Assembly: GCA_039034035.1 (NCBI GenBank)
Contig: JBCCBN010000024.1
Span: 1-26,006, forward strand
DNA length: 26,006 bases
Source: UBA5336 sp039034035
GTDB taxonomy: Bacteria > Pseudomonadota > Alphaproteobacteria > Caulobacterales > Hyphomonadaceae
Reading direction: 5' to 3'
Of this stretch, positions 1 to 7,727 are shown in pieces (position 1 is the first letter of the stretch; every line of letters begins with the position of its first letter). Both the position numbers and the translations under genes were made by a program. The notes below the pieces were generated by a model. The model was not told where the DNA came from. It did not search any database and saw only the letters and a program-made list of their open reading frames with translations.

Positions 1-96
1 AGAATCAGCCAGTTAAGCATGGCCAAGAACGGATTCGGCATATCGTAAACGAATTCTCGTGTAAACCTTGTACCAGCACCATCTGCCTTCAACCAC
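1..96. other. Short flank with no gene seen
   Basis: This stretch lies downstream of the minus-strand phosphomannomutase stop. It is less GC-rich than the rest of the window. I see no coding frame and no stem-loop followed by a T run that would make a convincing terminator. Confidence 0.5.
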
Positions 97-1614
97 TCAG
101 ATTTCCTGGTTGTAGGCGCCGATCTCGGAATATTTGGCGAGGCGCGGCTTCACCTCGTCCCGGAACAGGGCGCGCATGTCGTCTTCGCTGGTCATGCTCT
201 CGACCACGACGACCAGTTCGGGCTTGTTCGACGAGGCCCGGACCAGGAGCCAGGAACCGTCTTCGAGCGTGACGCGAATGCCGTTCACCGTGTTCACATC
301 GGCGACCTTGCGGCCGAGGATTTCGCCGCCGGCCATGGCCTGGTATTCGGCGACTACGCGCTCGATGACGCCGTATTTCACTTCGTCTCCGCAATGGGGG
401 CTCATGGTGAGGGAGGTGTAGGCGATGCCAAGCTCGCCCTTGAGGTCGGCCATGGTCTTGCCGGGGTTCCGGTCGAGCATTTCGAGGATCGCCTTGGCCG
501 CCGTCAGCCCGCAATCATAGCCGAGCCCGATGGGCTGTCGGAAGAAGAAGTGGCCGGACTTTTCGAAGCCAGCCAGGGCATCAAGCTCAGTGGTGCGGCG
601 CTTGATGTAGGAGTGACCGGTCTTGAAATAGTCCACCGTCGAGCCGTTTTCGGCGAGGACGGGGTCAGTTTTGTAAAGGCCGGTGGATTTCACATCGACG
701 ACGAATTTGGCGCCGGGATACTCGCGGGAGAGGTCGCGGGCGAGCATCAGGCCGATCTTGTCGGCGAAGATTTCCTCGCCCGTATTGTCGACGACGCCGC
801 AACGGTCGCCATCGCCATCGAAACCGAGGGCAAGGTCTGCGCCCAACTCCTTTACGGCAGCGGCCATGGCGTGGAGCATTTCGCTGTCTTCGGGGTTGGG
901 ATTGTATTTCGGGAAGGTCCAGTCGAGGTCGCAATCCATCTCGATGACATCAGCGCCCATGGCCCGGAGCGCATCGGGGGCGAAGACGCCGGCTGTGCCG
1001 TTGCCGCAGGCGGCGATGACCTTGAGCGGGCGTTTGAGCGAGACCCCTTCGGAGACCGAGGCGATGTATTTCTCGCGAATGCCGTCGACCCGGTGGTGGT
1101 TGCCGCCATCGCGGGGCTGGAACTCTGCGTTCAGTACGATTTCCTTGAGTCGGCCCATCTCGTCTGGGCCAAAGGTGAGCGGCTTGTTGGCGCCCATCTT
1201 CACACCGGTCCAGCCGTTCTCATTGTGGCTGGCGGTGACCATGCCGCAGCAAGGCGCGTCCAGCTCGAACTGGGCCCAGTAGACCATGGGGCTGAGCGCG
1301 AGGCCCACATCCAGCACGGTGCAGCCACCCTGGACGAGGCCGAGGGTCAGCGCATTCTTGATGCCGCCGGAAATCGAACGGAAATCATGGCCGACGACGA
1401 TTTTCGGCTCAACGCCGAGTTCGTGGAAGATGGTCGCCATGCCGAGGCCGAGGGCCTTCACGCCTTCGAGATTGAGGTCGGGCGCCTTTTCGTGGCCGAT
1501 GCCGTTGAACCACCATCGGGCGTCATATTCACGGAAGCCGGTGGGCTTCACCAATGGGAGAATTTCGAAATCCAGCGTGTTCGGGGCGATATCCGCGCGG
1601 GGTTTGGGCATCAT
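97..1614 (-). CDS. Phosphomannomutase/phosphoglucomutase (alpha-D-phosphohexomutase family)
   Basis: This cytosolic enzyme interconverts hexose 6-phosphate and hexose 1-phosphate; mannose-1-phosphate feeds GDP-mannose and so the gmd/fcl pair about 5 kb away. The 505-residue protein shows all four phosphohexomutase loops: the phosphoserine loop TASHN (127-131, Ser129), the Mg-binding DGDGDR (266-271), the sugar-binding EKSGH (351-355) and the C-terminal phosphate-binding RASSNKP (459-465). The length is slightly above the usual 450-480 residues because of a short N-terminal extension. Two adjacent ATG codons exist at the start, and either could be used. It is transcribed away from the FkbM genes, so 1615-1749 should hold its promoter. 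Whether it prefers mannose or glucose cannot be read from the sequence, so I give no manB, algC or pgm symbol. The family call is very secure. Confidence 0.95.
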   Translation of the reverse strand: MMPKPRADIAPNTLDFEILPLVKPTGFREYDARWWFNGIGHEKAPDLNLEGVKALGLGMATIFHELGVEPKIVVGHDFRSISGGIKNALTLGLVQGGCTVLDVGLALSPMVYWAQFELDAPCCGMVTASHNENGWTGVKMGANKPLTFGPDEMGRLKEIVLNAEFQPRDGGNHHRVDGIREKYIASVSEGVSLKRPLKVIAACGNGTAGVFAPDALRAMGADVIEMDCDLDWTFPKYNPNPEDSEMLHAMAAAVKELGADLALGFDGDGDRCGVVDNTGEEIFADKIGLMLARDLSREYPGAKFVVDVKSTGLYKTDPVLAENGSTVDYFKTGHSYIKRRTTELDALAGFEKSGHFFFRQPIGLGYDCGLTAAKAILEMLDRNPGKTMADLKGELGIAYTSLTMSPHCGDEVKYGVIERVVAEYQAMAGGEILGRKVADVNTVNGIRVTLEDGSWLLVRASSNKPELVVVVESMTSEDDMRALFRDEVKPRLAKYSEIGAYNQEI

Positions 1615-1749
1615 GGTACGATTAGTCCCTCATTGAGCCTTTCGGGGCTTAGACAACAGTCCCTCAATGCTGGCAACTCCCGTGCCGAAGGCGGCGCGCT
1701 GGGACGCGCGGGCGGCGATGACGGTGCGATTGCCGGCTTGCCGGCGGCC

Positions 1750-2507
1750 ATGATAGGCGATCGGCTGCGCGGATGGGCGCAGGCGGTCTTGAGGGGTGGC
1801 GACAAGGTGGCGATAGACCGGGATCGAGACCTGGAAGCGCGGGTGGCGGCCGATTTGGTATCGGGGCGGATGTCCTATGGCGACGCAGCTTTGCTGGTGT
1901 TTCGCCGTATCTGTGCCGGAACGGACAAGCCGGGAGTGGCGGTGGGCGCTGGCGATGCGGCGATGCCGGTGGTGATCGACCTGGCAGCGCAACCCCATGT
2001 GGAGCGCGCAGTGCTGTTGGGGCTTAGCCGGCGGGCGGTGACCGGCTTGCGGTGCTGCAGGCGGATGGCCATGTCGGTGCGCTGAAGCTGGAGCTGTTCG
2101 AAGCGGCGCCCACCGGGGGGGGGGAGGGGGCGATTGATGCGGTGCTGGCCGGTGATGGGTCGCCTTGCCTCTATATGGCGCTGGAGATGCTGCCGGGCGA
2201 CCTTGGGCCCCTCGAGGGGGCGGCGGAGCGGTTGCGGGCGGACGGGCCGGTTATTGTCATCCAAACGGACGGACAGGGCGGTGACGGCGGCACCGAGTGG
2301 CGCGAGACGATTGCTGCCCGCCTGTCCAGTCTCGGTTATGCGGTCTGCGGCGGGTTCGGGCAGGGCGTGGACGGGCCTGATGATTGGGATGCAACCGGTG
2401 CGCTGTGGGCGTTTCCAGCCGATTTGGCCGAGGCTGGGCCTGCGTTGCTGCCGGCAGCTCTGGCCAAAGCGGCGGCAGACAAGGGCGCAGTGCCGGCCGC
2501 GAGTTGA
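1750..2507 (+). pseudogene. Frameshifted, degenerate FkbM-like methyltransferase relic
   Basis: Two consecutive frames with normal G/C-ending codon use join into one product only if a single base is gained or lost between about 2028 and 2085. The first frame stops at 2085 and the second is closed by TAG at 2025-2027. The joined product, about 250 residues from the ATG at 1750, aligns by eye with the intact FkbM gene just downstream. The stretch LEGAAERLRADGPVIV matches LRGGAELLRRDGPLMV, and GVAVGAGDAA sits where the neighbour has GFVVDGGAHK at the SAM-binding loop. The SAM-loop acid and the KLDLEGGE motif (here ALEMLPGD) are both lost, so catalysis is unlikely even if the frame is restored. 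Alternatives are a sequencing error in a diverged real gene, or an unrelated hypothetical protein. The start is uncertain because there is no good ribosome binding site. Confidence 0.55.
2115..2124 (+). repeat. G10 homopolymer inside the FkbM-like relic
   Basis: Ten consecutive G are followed by A and five more G. The second reading frame of the relic passes through in phase, so this tract is not the cause of the visible frameshift. A run of this length is slippage-prone in replication and error-prone in sequencing. Confidence 0.9.
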
Positions 2508-2631
2508 GAGCGGTTGTGTCTTGCTGCCTTGCTCAGGTCACAGCAATGACGGAGATGGGGGTGCGCCGACGCCGGGCCGTGACGCCTGTGAACCTTTGCC
2601 AGTCTCGCCGCCGAACGCATGGAGGACGCCA

Positions 2632-3459
2632 ATGAACGATCCGAACGATCCTGTTGAACACGCCTTCCGGCGCGGCTTTGTCTGGTCCTGCCGCAAGCAT
2701 GGGCTGAATTATGAACATGTGATCGAAGCGGTGTATCGGCGCGCGGCGCGAAGCTGGGCGCCGGGGTTTGTTGTCGATGGCGGGGCGCACAAGGGGCTCC
2801 ACACGCTGCCCCTAGCGTCGCTGGAGCAGGTGCAGGCGGTGGTGGCCTTCGAGCCGGGCGATGAGGCGCTGGAAGTGTTGGGCCGGCGCATACGGTCTGA
2901 TCCGCACAAGGACAAGATCGAGGTAATTGAAGCTGCGCTGCAGGACGATCCGGCGCGGGAGACGATTACGTTTCAGGTGTCGACCAATCATCCGGGCCGG
3001 AGCGGGATCAACCCGATTTTGCGCGAGAACAAGGATACCGATTACGGACCCTCTGTGGATGTGCCCGCCACGACGCTGGACAAGGCCTGCCTGGGCCGGC
3101 CTGGCGGTTGCCGGTTCATGAAGCTCGACCTGGAGGGTGGGGAGTATAATGCGCTGCGGGGCGGGGCGGAGCTGTTGCGGCGGGACGGCCCGCTGATGGT
3201 GTTCGAGAACGGGCTGCACGCGCCGGAGATCGGCGGCTATGCGCGCGAGGATTTCCTGGCGATGCTGGACGCGGTGGGTATGGTGTTTGTTACCGCGTTT
3301 GGCGATGTCGGGACACCGGAGCGGATGCGGGACTTCTGGTATGCCTGGGCGTGCGCGAAACCGATGGAAGCGCGTGTGCGGAAGATGGTGCGGGCTGAAG
3401 CGGGCAAGGTGTTCCGCACCCACCGGGCGAAGATGGCAGACGAGGGCACCGCGCTTTAG
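2632..3459 (+). CDS. FkbM family SAM-dependent methyltransferase
   Basis: A 275-residue class I methyltransferase, probably O-methylating a sugar in the surface glycan made by this region. The N-terminal SAM-binding motif VVDGGAHKGLHT is at residues 47-58, followed by an acidic strand end FEPG (73-76). The FkbM hallmark KLDLEGGEYNALRG is at 164-177. A C-terminal basic segment (about 240-270) follows the fold. The ATG at 2632 is preceded by GGAGG at 2621-2625 with 6-nt spacing, which fixes the start; a long in-frame upstream extension overlaps the relic and lacks coding character. It sits 124 nt after the decayed FkbM-like copy, so this pair probably arose by duplication. The acceptor is unknown; sugar hydroxyl methylation is the family norm and is inferred here. 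Confidence 0.88.
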   Translation: MNDPNDPVEHAFRRGFVWSCRKHGLNYEHVIEAVYRRAARSWAPGFVVDGGAHKGLHTLPLASLEQVQAVVAFEPGDEALEVLGRRIRSDPHKDKIEVIEAALQDDPARETITFQVSTNHPGRSGINPILRENKDTDYGPSVDVPATTLDKACLGRPGGCRFMKLDLEGGEYNALRGGAELLRRDGPLMVFENGLHAPEIGGYAREDFLAMLDAVGMVFVTAFGDVGTPERMRDFWYAWACAKPMEARVRKMVRAEAGKVFRTHRAKMADEGTAL

Positions 3460-3475
3460 GGCCGGTTTCGCTCAC

Positions 3476-3499
3476 GGCGGTTTGGCTTCGCCAAACGCC
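3476..3499. terminator. Candidate stem-loop between convergent genes
   Basis: GTTTGGC (3480-3486) pairs with GCCAAAC (3490-3496) around a 3-nt TTC loop. The stem extends by three more pairs past a bulged G. It lies 17 nt after the FkbM stop and about 100 nt from the stop of the convergent dehydrogenase. No T run follows on either strand, so intrinsic termination is only a possibility. Confidence 0.35.
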
Positions 3500-3596
3500 T
3501 ACGCGGGTGCGGGATGGCCGCCCGGCGGGCAGTCACCCGCTGGAGCGCTTCCACCAAAGGTGAAAGCGCTGTCGACCCAGTCGGTGCCGGGGCGGC

Positions 3597-4541
3597 TCAA
3601 GGCGTTTTCAAGAAATCCGCCATTTTCGAGATGGCGAGCCGGCTCACATGGCGCACCGCGTCAATTGTGTTTGAGCCATTGTGTGAGCCGAAGATCGTGT
3701 TGGGGAAACGGCGGAGGGGATTGTCTGCGGCCAGGGGCTCGTCTTCGAACACGTCCAGCGCAGCGGAGTGGATGATCCCGCTGTCCAGCCCGGCGACCAG
3801 CGCGGTTTCATCGATGATCGGCCCGCGGGCGACGTTCACGATCCGGACACCGGGCTTGAGGCGGGGCAGGATGTCGGCGTTGAACATGTGCTCGGTTTCG
3901 GGGGTGAGCGGGCAGGTGAAGACCAGGAAGTCGGCCTCTTCCAGGCGTGTGGGCCAGGGGGCCGTTTCCACGTCGAGGCCGGCGGCAGGTTTGAAATAGG
4001 GGTCGTAGGCGATGACGGTGAGGTCAGCGGCCAGAAGGCGCCTGGCGGCGGCGCGGCCAATATCGCCAAAGCCGACCAAAGCGGCGGTCTTGTTCCAGAG
4101 GGAGATGCCGGGCGGTTTCGGCCATGTCCTGTCATTGCGGATGGCGCGGTCGATTTCGTATGTGTGGCGGGCGAGGCCGAGGACGTAGCCCATGGCGACA
4201 TCGGCGACTTCGCGGCCAAACACGCCGGGCGTGTTGGTGACCGGAATGCCCAGGCGCTCGCAGGCGGCGAAGTCCACATTGTCGACGCCGACGCCCCATT
4301 TCACGGCCGCTTTCAGCGCCCCTTTCCGGGCGGCGTCGAAGACGCGGGCTGAGGCCGGGTCGTCGCCAATGATCCAGCCATCATAGGAAGGCAGCGTTTC
4401 AATCAACTCGTCCTCGGTCATCACCTGCGTGACGGCGGCGGGGACACCTTCAAGACCGGCGACGGCGAAATCGTCGCGGAATTCATCGAACAGGCCGAGC
4501 ATGGGGGGGCATGTGACGAGGACTTTCATCGGCGCGCTCAT
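3597..4541 (-). CDS. D-2-hydroxyacid dehydrogenase (phosphoglycerate dehydrogenase-like)
   Basis: A 314-residue NAD-dependent dehydrogenase of the D-isomer-specific 2-hydroxyacid family, without the C-terminal ACT regulatory domain of SerA. The Rossmann motif GFGDIG is at 157-162, with Asp180 at the end of the next strand favouring NAD over NADP. The catalytic set is visible: Arg239 in NVARGP, Glu268 in EDEP and His287 in GSHNGSNT. Its ATG overlaps the stop of the upstream cytidylyltransferase in an ATGA tetranucleotide, so the two are almost certainly translationally coupled. That context argues for oxidation or reduction of a sugar-acid-type intermediate rather than serine biosynthesis, which is an inference. 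The exact substrate cannot be read from the sequence. Confidence 0.88.
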   Translation of the reverse strand: MSAPMKVLVTCPPMLGLFDEFRDDFAVAGLEGVPAAVTQVMTEDELIETLPSYDGWIIGDDPASARVFDAARKGALKAAVKWGVGVDNVDFAACERLGIPVTNTPGVFGREVADVAMGYVLGLARHTYEIDRAIRNDRTWPKPPGISLWNKTAALVGFGDIGRAAARRLLAADLTVIAYDPYFKPAAGLDVETAPWPTRLEEADFLVFTCPLTPETEHMFNADILPRLKPGVRIVNVARGPIIDETALVAGLDSGIIHSAALDVFEDEPLAADNPLRRFPNTIFGSHNGSNTIDAVRHVSRLAISKMADFLKTP

Positions 4542-5263
4542 GGTTTGGCGCCGGGCAGCGCATCGCCGGCGGCGACTCGCAGGAGCAGCGACTCGGCCAT
4601 GAACCAGTCTTCCGGTTCGTCGATATCGACCGATTCAAGCGGTGGGGTGGGGTAGAGCAGCGGGGCGGCACCGATCCGGGCCTGCGTCTTTGCGAAACTG
4701 TCGCGGGAGAAGAGGTAGCCGACGGAGTTCTCCTCCAGATAGGGCGGGAGGTCCTGGGTCCGGATCAGGTTGGCCGGGTCGTGATTTATCGGCTCGGCAT
4801 TGGGTGTGTAGAAGCGGGTCTGGTGGCGATTGACGGTGAAGAGGCTATCGGCGCTGCTATCGGCGAGGCTGGCGCTGTAGGTTTCGACCATGGCACCGAT
4901 CGTAGCGGGCGACAGGAGCGGGTTGGTAGTGTGGGTCATGAAATAGGTGTCGGCGTGGACCGCGGCGATGTCGTCAGCGAGGACGAGGTTCATGGAGACG
5001 AAGTCGCCACAGATTTCGGGCTTGCGATCGCGGATCATGACGCGGCCGCCGGCGTCGCCATCGTGAAGGCCGGACTCGGCCAGCAGCTCTCGCGCGTCGG
5101 TATTGATCACGACTTTCTCGATGGCATCGACGGCGAGGAGGGCATCGAGGATCCAGCGATAGAGTGGCTTGCCGGCAATGGTGCGGAAGTTCTTGGAGGT
5201 TACGCGCGCGCTGTGGGCCTTCATGGGCAGGAGCGCGACCAGGCGATGGGGCTTCTGAGACAT
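4538..5263 (-). CDS. Acylneuraminate/KDO-type cytidylyltransferase
   Basis: A 241-residue nucleotidyltransferase of the CMP-sugar synthetase fold (NeuA/PseF/KdsB relatives). It is expected to use CTP to activate a 3-deoxy-2-ulosonic acid such as a nonulosonate or KDO-like sugar. The nucleotide-binding motif is LLPMKAHSARVTSKN (11-25), with NTDA at 54-57. HTTNPLL (111-117) and the C-terminal VDIDEPEDW (212-220) supply the conserved acidic metal-binding residues. The ATG at 5263 is preceded by GGAG (5269-5272) with 5-nt spacing. It lies 112 nt downstream of the GT2 gene and overlaps the dehydrogenase by 4 nt. No NeuB-type condensing enzyme is in the window, so which sugar is activated is unknown. 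LPS-core KDO activation is less likely, because kdsB normally sits elsewhere and the motifs look more NeuA-like. Confidence 0.85.
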   Translation of the reverse strand: MSQKPHRLVALLPMKAHSARVTSKNFRTIAGKPLYRWILDALLAVDAIEKVVINTDARELLAESGLHDGDAGGRVMIRDRKPEICGDFVSMNLVLADDIAAVHADTYFMTHTTNPLLSPATIGAMVETYSASLADSSADSLFTVNRHQTRFYTPNAEPINHDPANLIRTQDLPPYLEENSVGYLFSRDSFAKTQARIGAAPLLYPTPPLESVDIDEPEDWFMAESLLLRVAAGDALPGAKP

Positions 5264-5375
5264 TGGAGCTCCGGAAGAGACGGGGAGACGAGCCGATGGC
5301 GGGACTTATCCGGCGCCGCGCGAGGTTGCCAGCGCTACTTGAGGGTGGGCCACGGACGCTGCGGCGACTGGATCG

Positions 5376-6326
5376 TCAGATCGATTTGCGCGCGGGGCTG
5401 CGCAGCAGGGCCGGCTCTGGCGGATCGATCTGGGTTTCGGCGGTCTTGGGGTAGAAATAGGCTTCCTTCTGGGCGCGGGACAGCCGGCGATGTTCATTGT
5501 GGCCGCGATAGGTGCCAAGATACTGCATGAAGCGGAAACCGATAATCTCGCCAAACTTCTTGAAGAGCACGCCCTGGCGCAGGGCTGCCAAGAGGTCAAA
5601 CCCCGCACCGGCGAAGAAGTATCGAGTGGCATCGAGGGGCGTGACATGCACTTCCGGCATGATCTCGCGCAGGGTGAGCGCTTCGCGATAGTACCGGTTG
5701 CGGGTTTGCGACAGGGTTTCCTCATGGATGTGCACCACGGGCGCGCTGGCGACATAGCCGATCTTGAGCCCGTCAGCGACGAGGCGCTTGGCGAGCACCA
5801 TGTCTTCAAGCCCGGTGCATTCCTCGTCAAACCGGTATTTGCGCCAGACATCGGCCCGGATCGCGGAATTGGCATTGTTGCAGAAGAACCCTTCCTGGGG
5901 ACACCGGTCAAACTCTGGAAAATACTTCGCGAACAGGCGTGTTTCGGAGAATTTCGAGCAGGCATGTCCGACTTGGCGGCCATAGGTGTATGCGGCACGG
6001 CCGTCCTGGAGCGGGGCGATGAGCTGTTTCAGCCATTGGTCGGTATCGGGAACACAATGGGCAGATATGAAGACGAGGTGGTCACCGGAGGCGGCCGCGC
6101 AGCCGCGATTGAGAGACCGGCCGAACGTGAACTCGGACTTGTTGATGTGGACGACCCTGGCGCCATGGCGCAGCGCGATGGGGATTGTCTGGTCCGTGGA
6201 GCCGGAATCGACGAGGATAATCTCGACCGAAAGCCCGGCTGCATCCTGTGTTTTCACCGCGGACAGCGCCTTGTCGAACCATCGTTCTTCGTTCAGCGCC
6301 CGGAACACAATACTGACATCTACCAT
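5376..6326 (-). CDS. Glycosyltransferase family 2
   Basis: A 316-residue GT-A fold glycosyltransferase, probably cytosolic or peripheral at the inner membrane, that adds a sugar in surface-glycan assembly. The nucleotide-sugar site starts with FRALNEE (8-14), followed by VDSGSTD (39-45). The usual DxD region reads ISAHCVPD, so a canonical DxD is not obvious. The catalytic-base region is TGLEDMVLAKR (near 171-181). No transmembrane segment is evident. I chose the ATG at 6326 rather than the in-frame GTG six bases upstream, because AAAGG lies 7 nt before the ATG but abuts the GTG. It is the first gene of the minus-strand run with the cytidylyltransferase and dehydrogenase, which suggests that a CMP-activated sugar may be used by this or a nearby enzyme. 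Confidence 0.88.
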   Translation of the reverse strand: MVDVSIVFRALNEERWFDKALSAVKTQDAAGLSVEIILVDSGSTDQTIPIALRHGARVVHINKSEFTFGRSLNRGCAAASGDHLVFISAHCVPDTDQWLKQLIAPLQDGRAAYTYGRQVGHACSKFSETRLFAKYFPEFDRCPQEGFFCNNANSAIRADVWRKYRFDEECTGLEDMVLAKRLVADGLKIGYVASAPVVHIHEETLSQTRNRYYREALTLREIMPEVHVTPLDATRYFFAGAGFDLLAALRQGVLFKKFGEIIGFRFMQYLGTYRGHNEHRRLSRAQKEAYFYPKTAETQIDPPEPALLRSPARKSI

Positions 6327-6659
6327 CGACACACCTTTCCCCCGCCCGGGTTCGGTTTCAGCCCGATCGCCGACTCAAGCGTGAAGAAGGCTTAACAGAT
6401 TTGATCTGATGTCGATATGCAGGCAGGTGCCGAAAACGGTCAAATTCGCCTGATGATGGAATTCTGGACAGGTTTAAATGTAGCCACCGCGCCTGGGCGG
6501 GCAAGCGGCTGTTGATGCGTGCGGTTTTGGAGTGGGCGGGGTTTTGCTGGGGTGATAGAGCCCAGCCCCAGGACGGGCCCGAAGGCGGCGCGGCTTGATT
6601 TCGTCGGGCGGTTTGAATACGGCGCGGGATCGGTTCTGGTTGAGAAGGTGGACAGTTGA
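6327..6659. other. Divergent intergenic region between GT2 gene and gmd
   Basis: This gap separates two divergent transcripts. The GT2-proximal part (about 6385-6480) is AT-richer than the surroundings and holds a plausible minus-strand promoter. The gmd-proximal part is GC-rich and carries a possible 6-bp stem (GCTGGG 6546-6551 with CCCAGC 6561-6566) in the gmd leader. A weak plus-strand TTGATT is followed after 17 nt by TACGGC, which is a poor -10. I see no coding frame that I would support. Confidence 0.5.
6414..6443 (-). promoter_or_regulatory. Candidate sigma-70-type promoter for the GT2 gene cluster
   Basis: Read on the minus strand, TTGACC (6438-6443) is followed after 18 nt by CATATC (6414-6419). 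It lies in the AT-richest part of the divergent gap and points at the GT2, cytidylyltransferase and dehydrogenase genes. The -35 is good and the -10 moderate. Confidence 0.35.
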
Positions 6660-7727
6660 ATGGCGAAGACCGCGATGATTACCGGCGTCACCGGACAGGA
6701 CGGGGCATATCTCAGCCGGTTGCTGCTGGAGAAGGGCTACCAGGTTCATGGGATCAAGCGGCGCTCGTCCAGCTTCAACACCGCGCGGGTCGATGAGATC
6801 TATCAGGACCCCCATGAAAGCGGGGCGAACTTCTTCCTGCACTATGGCGACCTGACCGATAGTACCAATCTCATCCGTCTGGTGCAGCAGATCCAGCCTG
6901 ACGAGATCTACAATCTCGGCGCCCAGAGCCATGTGCAGGTGAGTTTTGACACGCCGGAATACACGGCGCAGTCCGACGCGGTAGGCACGCTGCGCCTGCT
7001 CGAAGCGATCCGGATACTCGGCCTGGAGAAGACCACCCGCTTCTACCAGGCCTCGACTTCGGAGCTTTACGGCCTGGTGCAGGAAGTGCCCCAGCGGGAG
7101 ACGACGCCCTTCTATCCGCGCTCGCCCTATGCGGCAGCCAAACTCTATGGCTACTGGATCACGGTGAACTATCGCGAGGCGTACAACATCTTCGCGTCCA
7201 ACGGCATCTTGTTCAACCATGAGAGCCCGATGCGGGGCGAGACCTTTGTGACCCGCAAGATCACCCGGGCAGTGGCGGCAATCCACCACGGCTACCAGGA
7301 CACGCTTTATCTCGGGAATCTCGATGCCCAGCGCGATTGGGGCCATGCGCGCGACTATGTGGAGGGCATGTGGCGCATCCTGCAGCATGATACGCCCGAC
7401 GATTTCGTGCTTGGCACCGGTGAGATGCATTCGGTGCGGGAGTTTGTCGAATGCGCCTTTGCCGAGACCGGGCGGTCGCTGCGCTGGGAAGGGGAAGGGA
7501 TTGACGAGGTGGGGATCGACACCGCGTCGAACCAGACGCTGGTACGGGTCGATCCGCGCTATTTCCGGCCGGCCGAGGTTGAGCAATTGCTCGCTGACCC
7601 ATCAAAGGCGCGCGATGTGTTGGGGTGGAGTTTCTCGACCAGTTTCACCGATCTGGTGAAGGACATGGTGCAGTCCGATCTCAAGGAAGTCGAGGCCGAG
7701 CGTGGGCGCCGGAATCGGTATGAGTAA
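6660..7727 (+). CDS. gmd: GDP-mannose 4,6-dehydratase
   Basis: This enzyme converts GDP-D-mannose to GDP-4-keto-6-deoxy-D-mannose, the first step to GDP-L-fucose, GDP-rhamnose or GDP-perosamine. The 355-residue extended short-chain dehydrogenase has the NADP-binding motif GVTGQDGAY (9-17) and the catalytic STSE (132-135). Tyr157 and Lys161 form the YxxxK pair. The Gmd-typical FNHESPMRGETFVTRK is at 185-200. The length is normal for bacterial Gmd. The ATG at 6660 follows a purine-rich GAAGGTGG. Its stop region overlaps the start of fcl by 8 nt, so the two form an operon dedicated to GDP-fucose. The GDP-mannose supply enzyme is not nearby. Confidence 0.97.
   Translation: MAKTAMITGVTGQDGAYLSRLLLEKGYQVHGIKRRSSSFNTARVDEIYQDPHESGANFFLHYGDLTDSTNLIRLVQQIQPDEIYNLGAQSHVQVSFDTPEYTAQSDAVGTLRLLEAIRILGLEKTTRFYQASTSELYGLVQEVPQRETTPFYPRSPYAAAKLYGYWITVNYREAYNIFASNGILFNHESPMRGETFVTRKITRAVAAIHHGYQDTLYLGNLDAQRDWGHARDYVEGMWRILQHDTPDDFVLGTGEMHSVREFVECAFAETGRSLRWEGEGIDEVGIDTASNQTLVRVDPRYFRPAEVEQLLADPSKARDVLGWSFSTSFTDLVKDMVQSDLKEVEAERGRRNRYE

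Noticed and set aside
394..2085. Long plus-strand frame of 563 codons antisense to the phosphomannomutase
   Set aside because: Most of it is the mirror of a secure gene on the other strand and its protein shows no family features. Only the part beyond about 1750 has independent coding character, and that is reported as the FkbM-like relic.
6474..7586. 370-codon minus-strand frame opposite gmd
   Set aside because: It is a shadow of the conserved gmd gene, with no recognisable motifs and no ribosome binding site.
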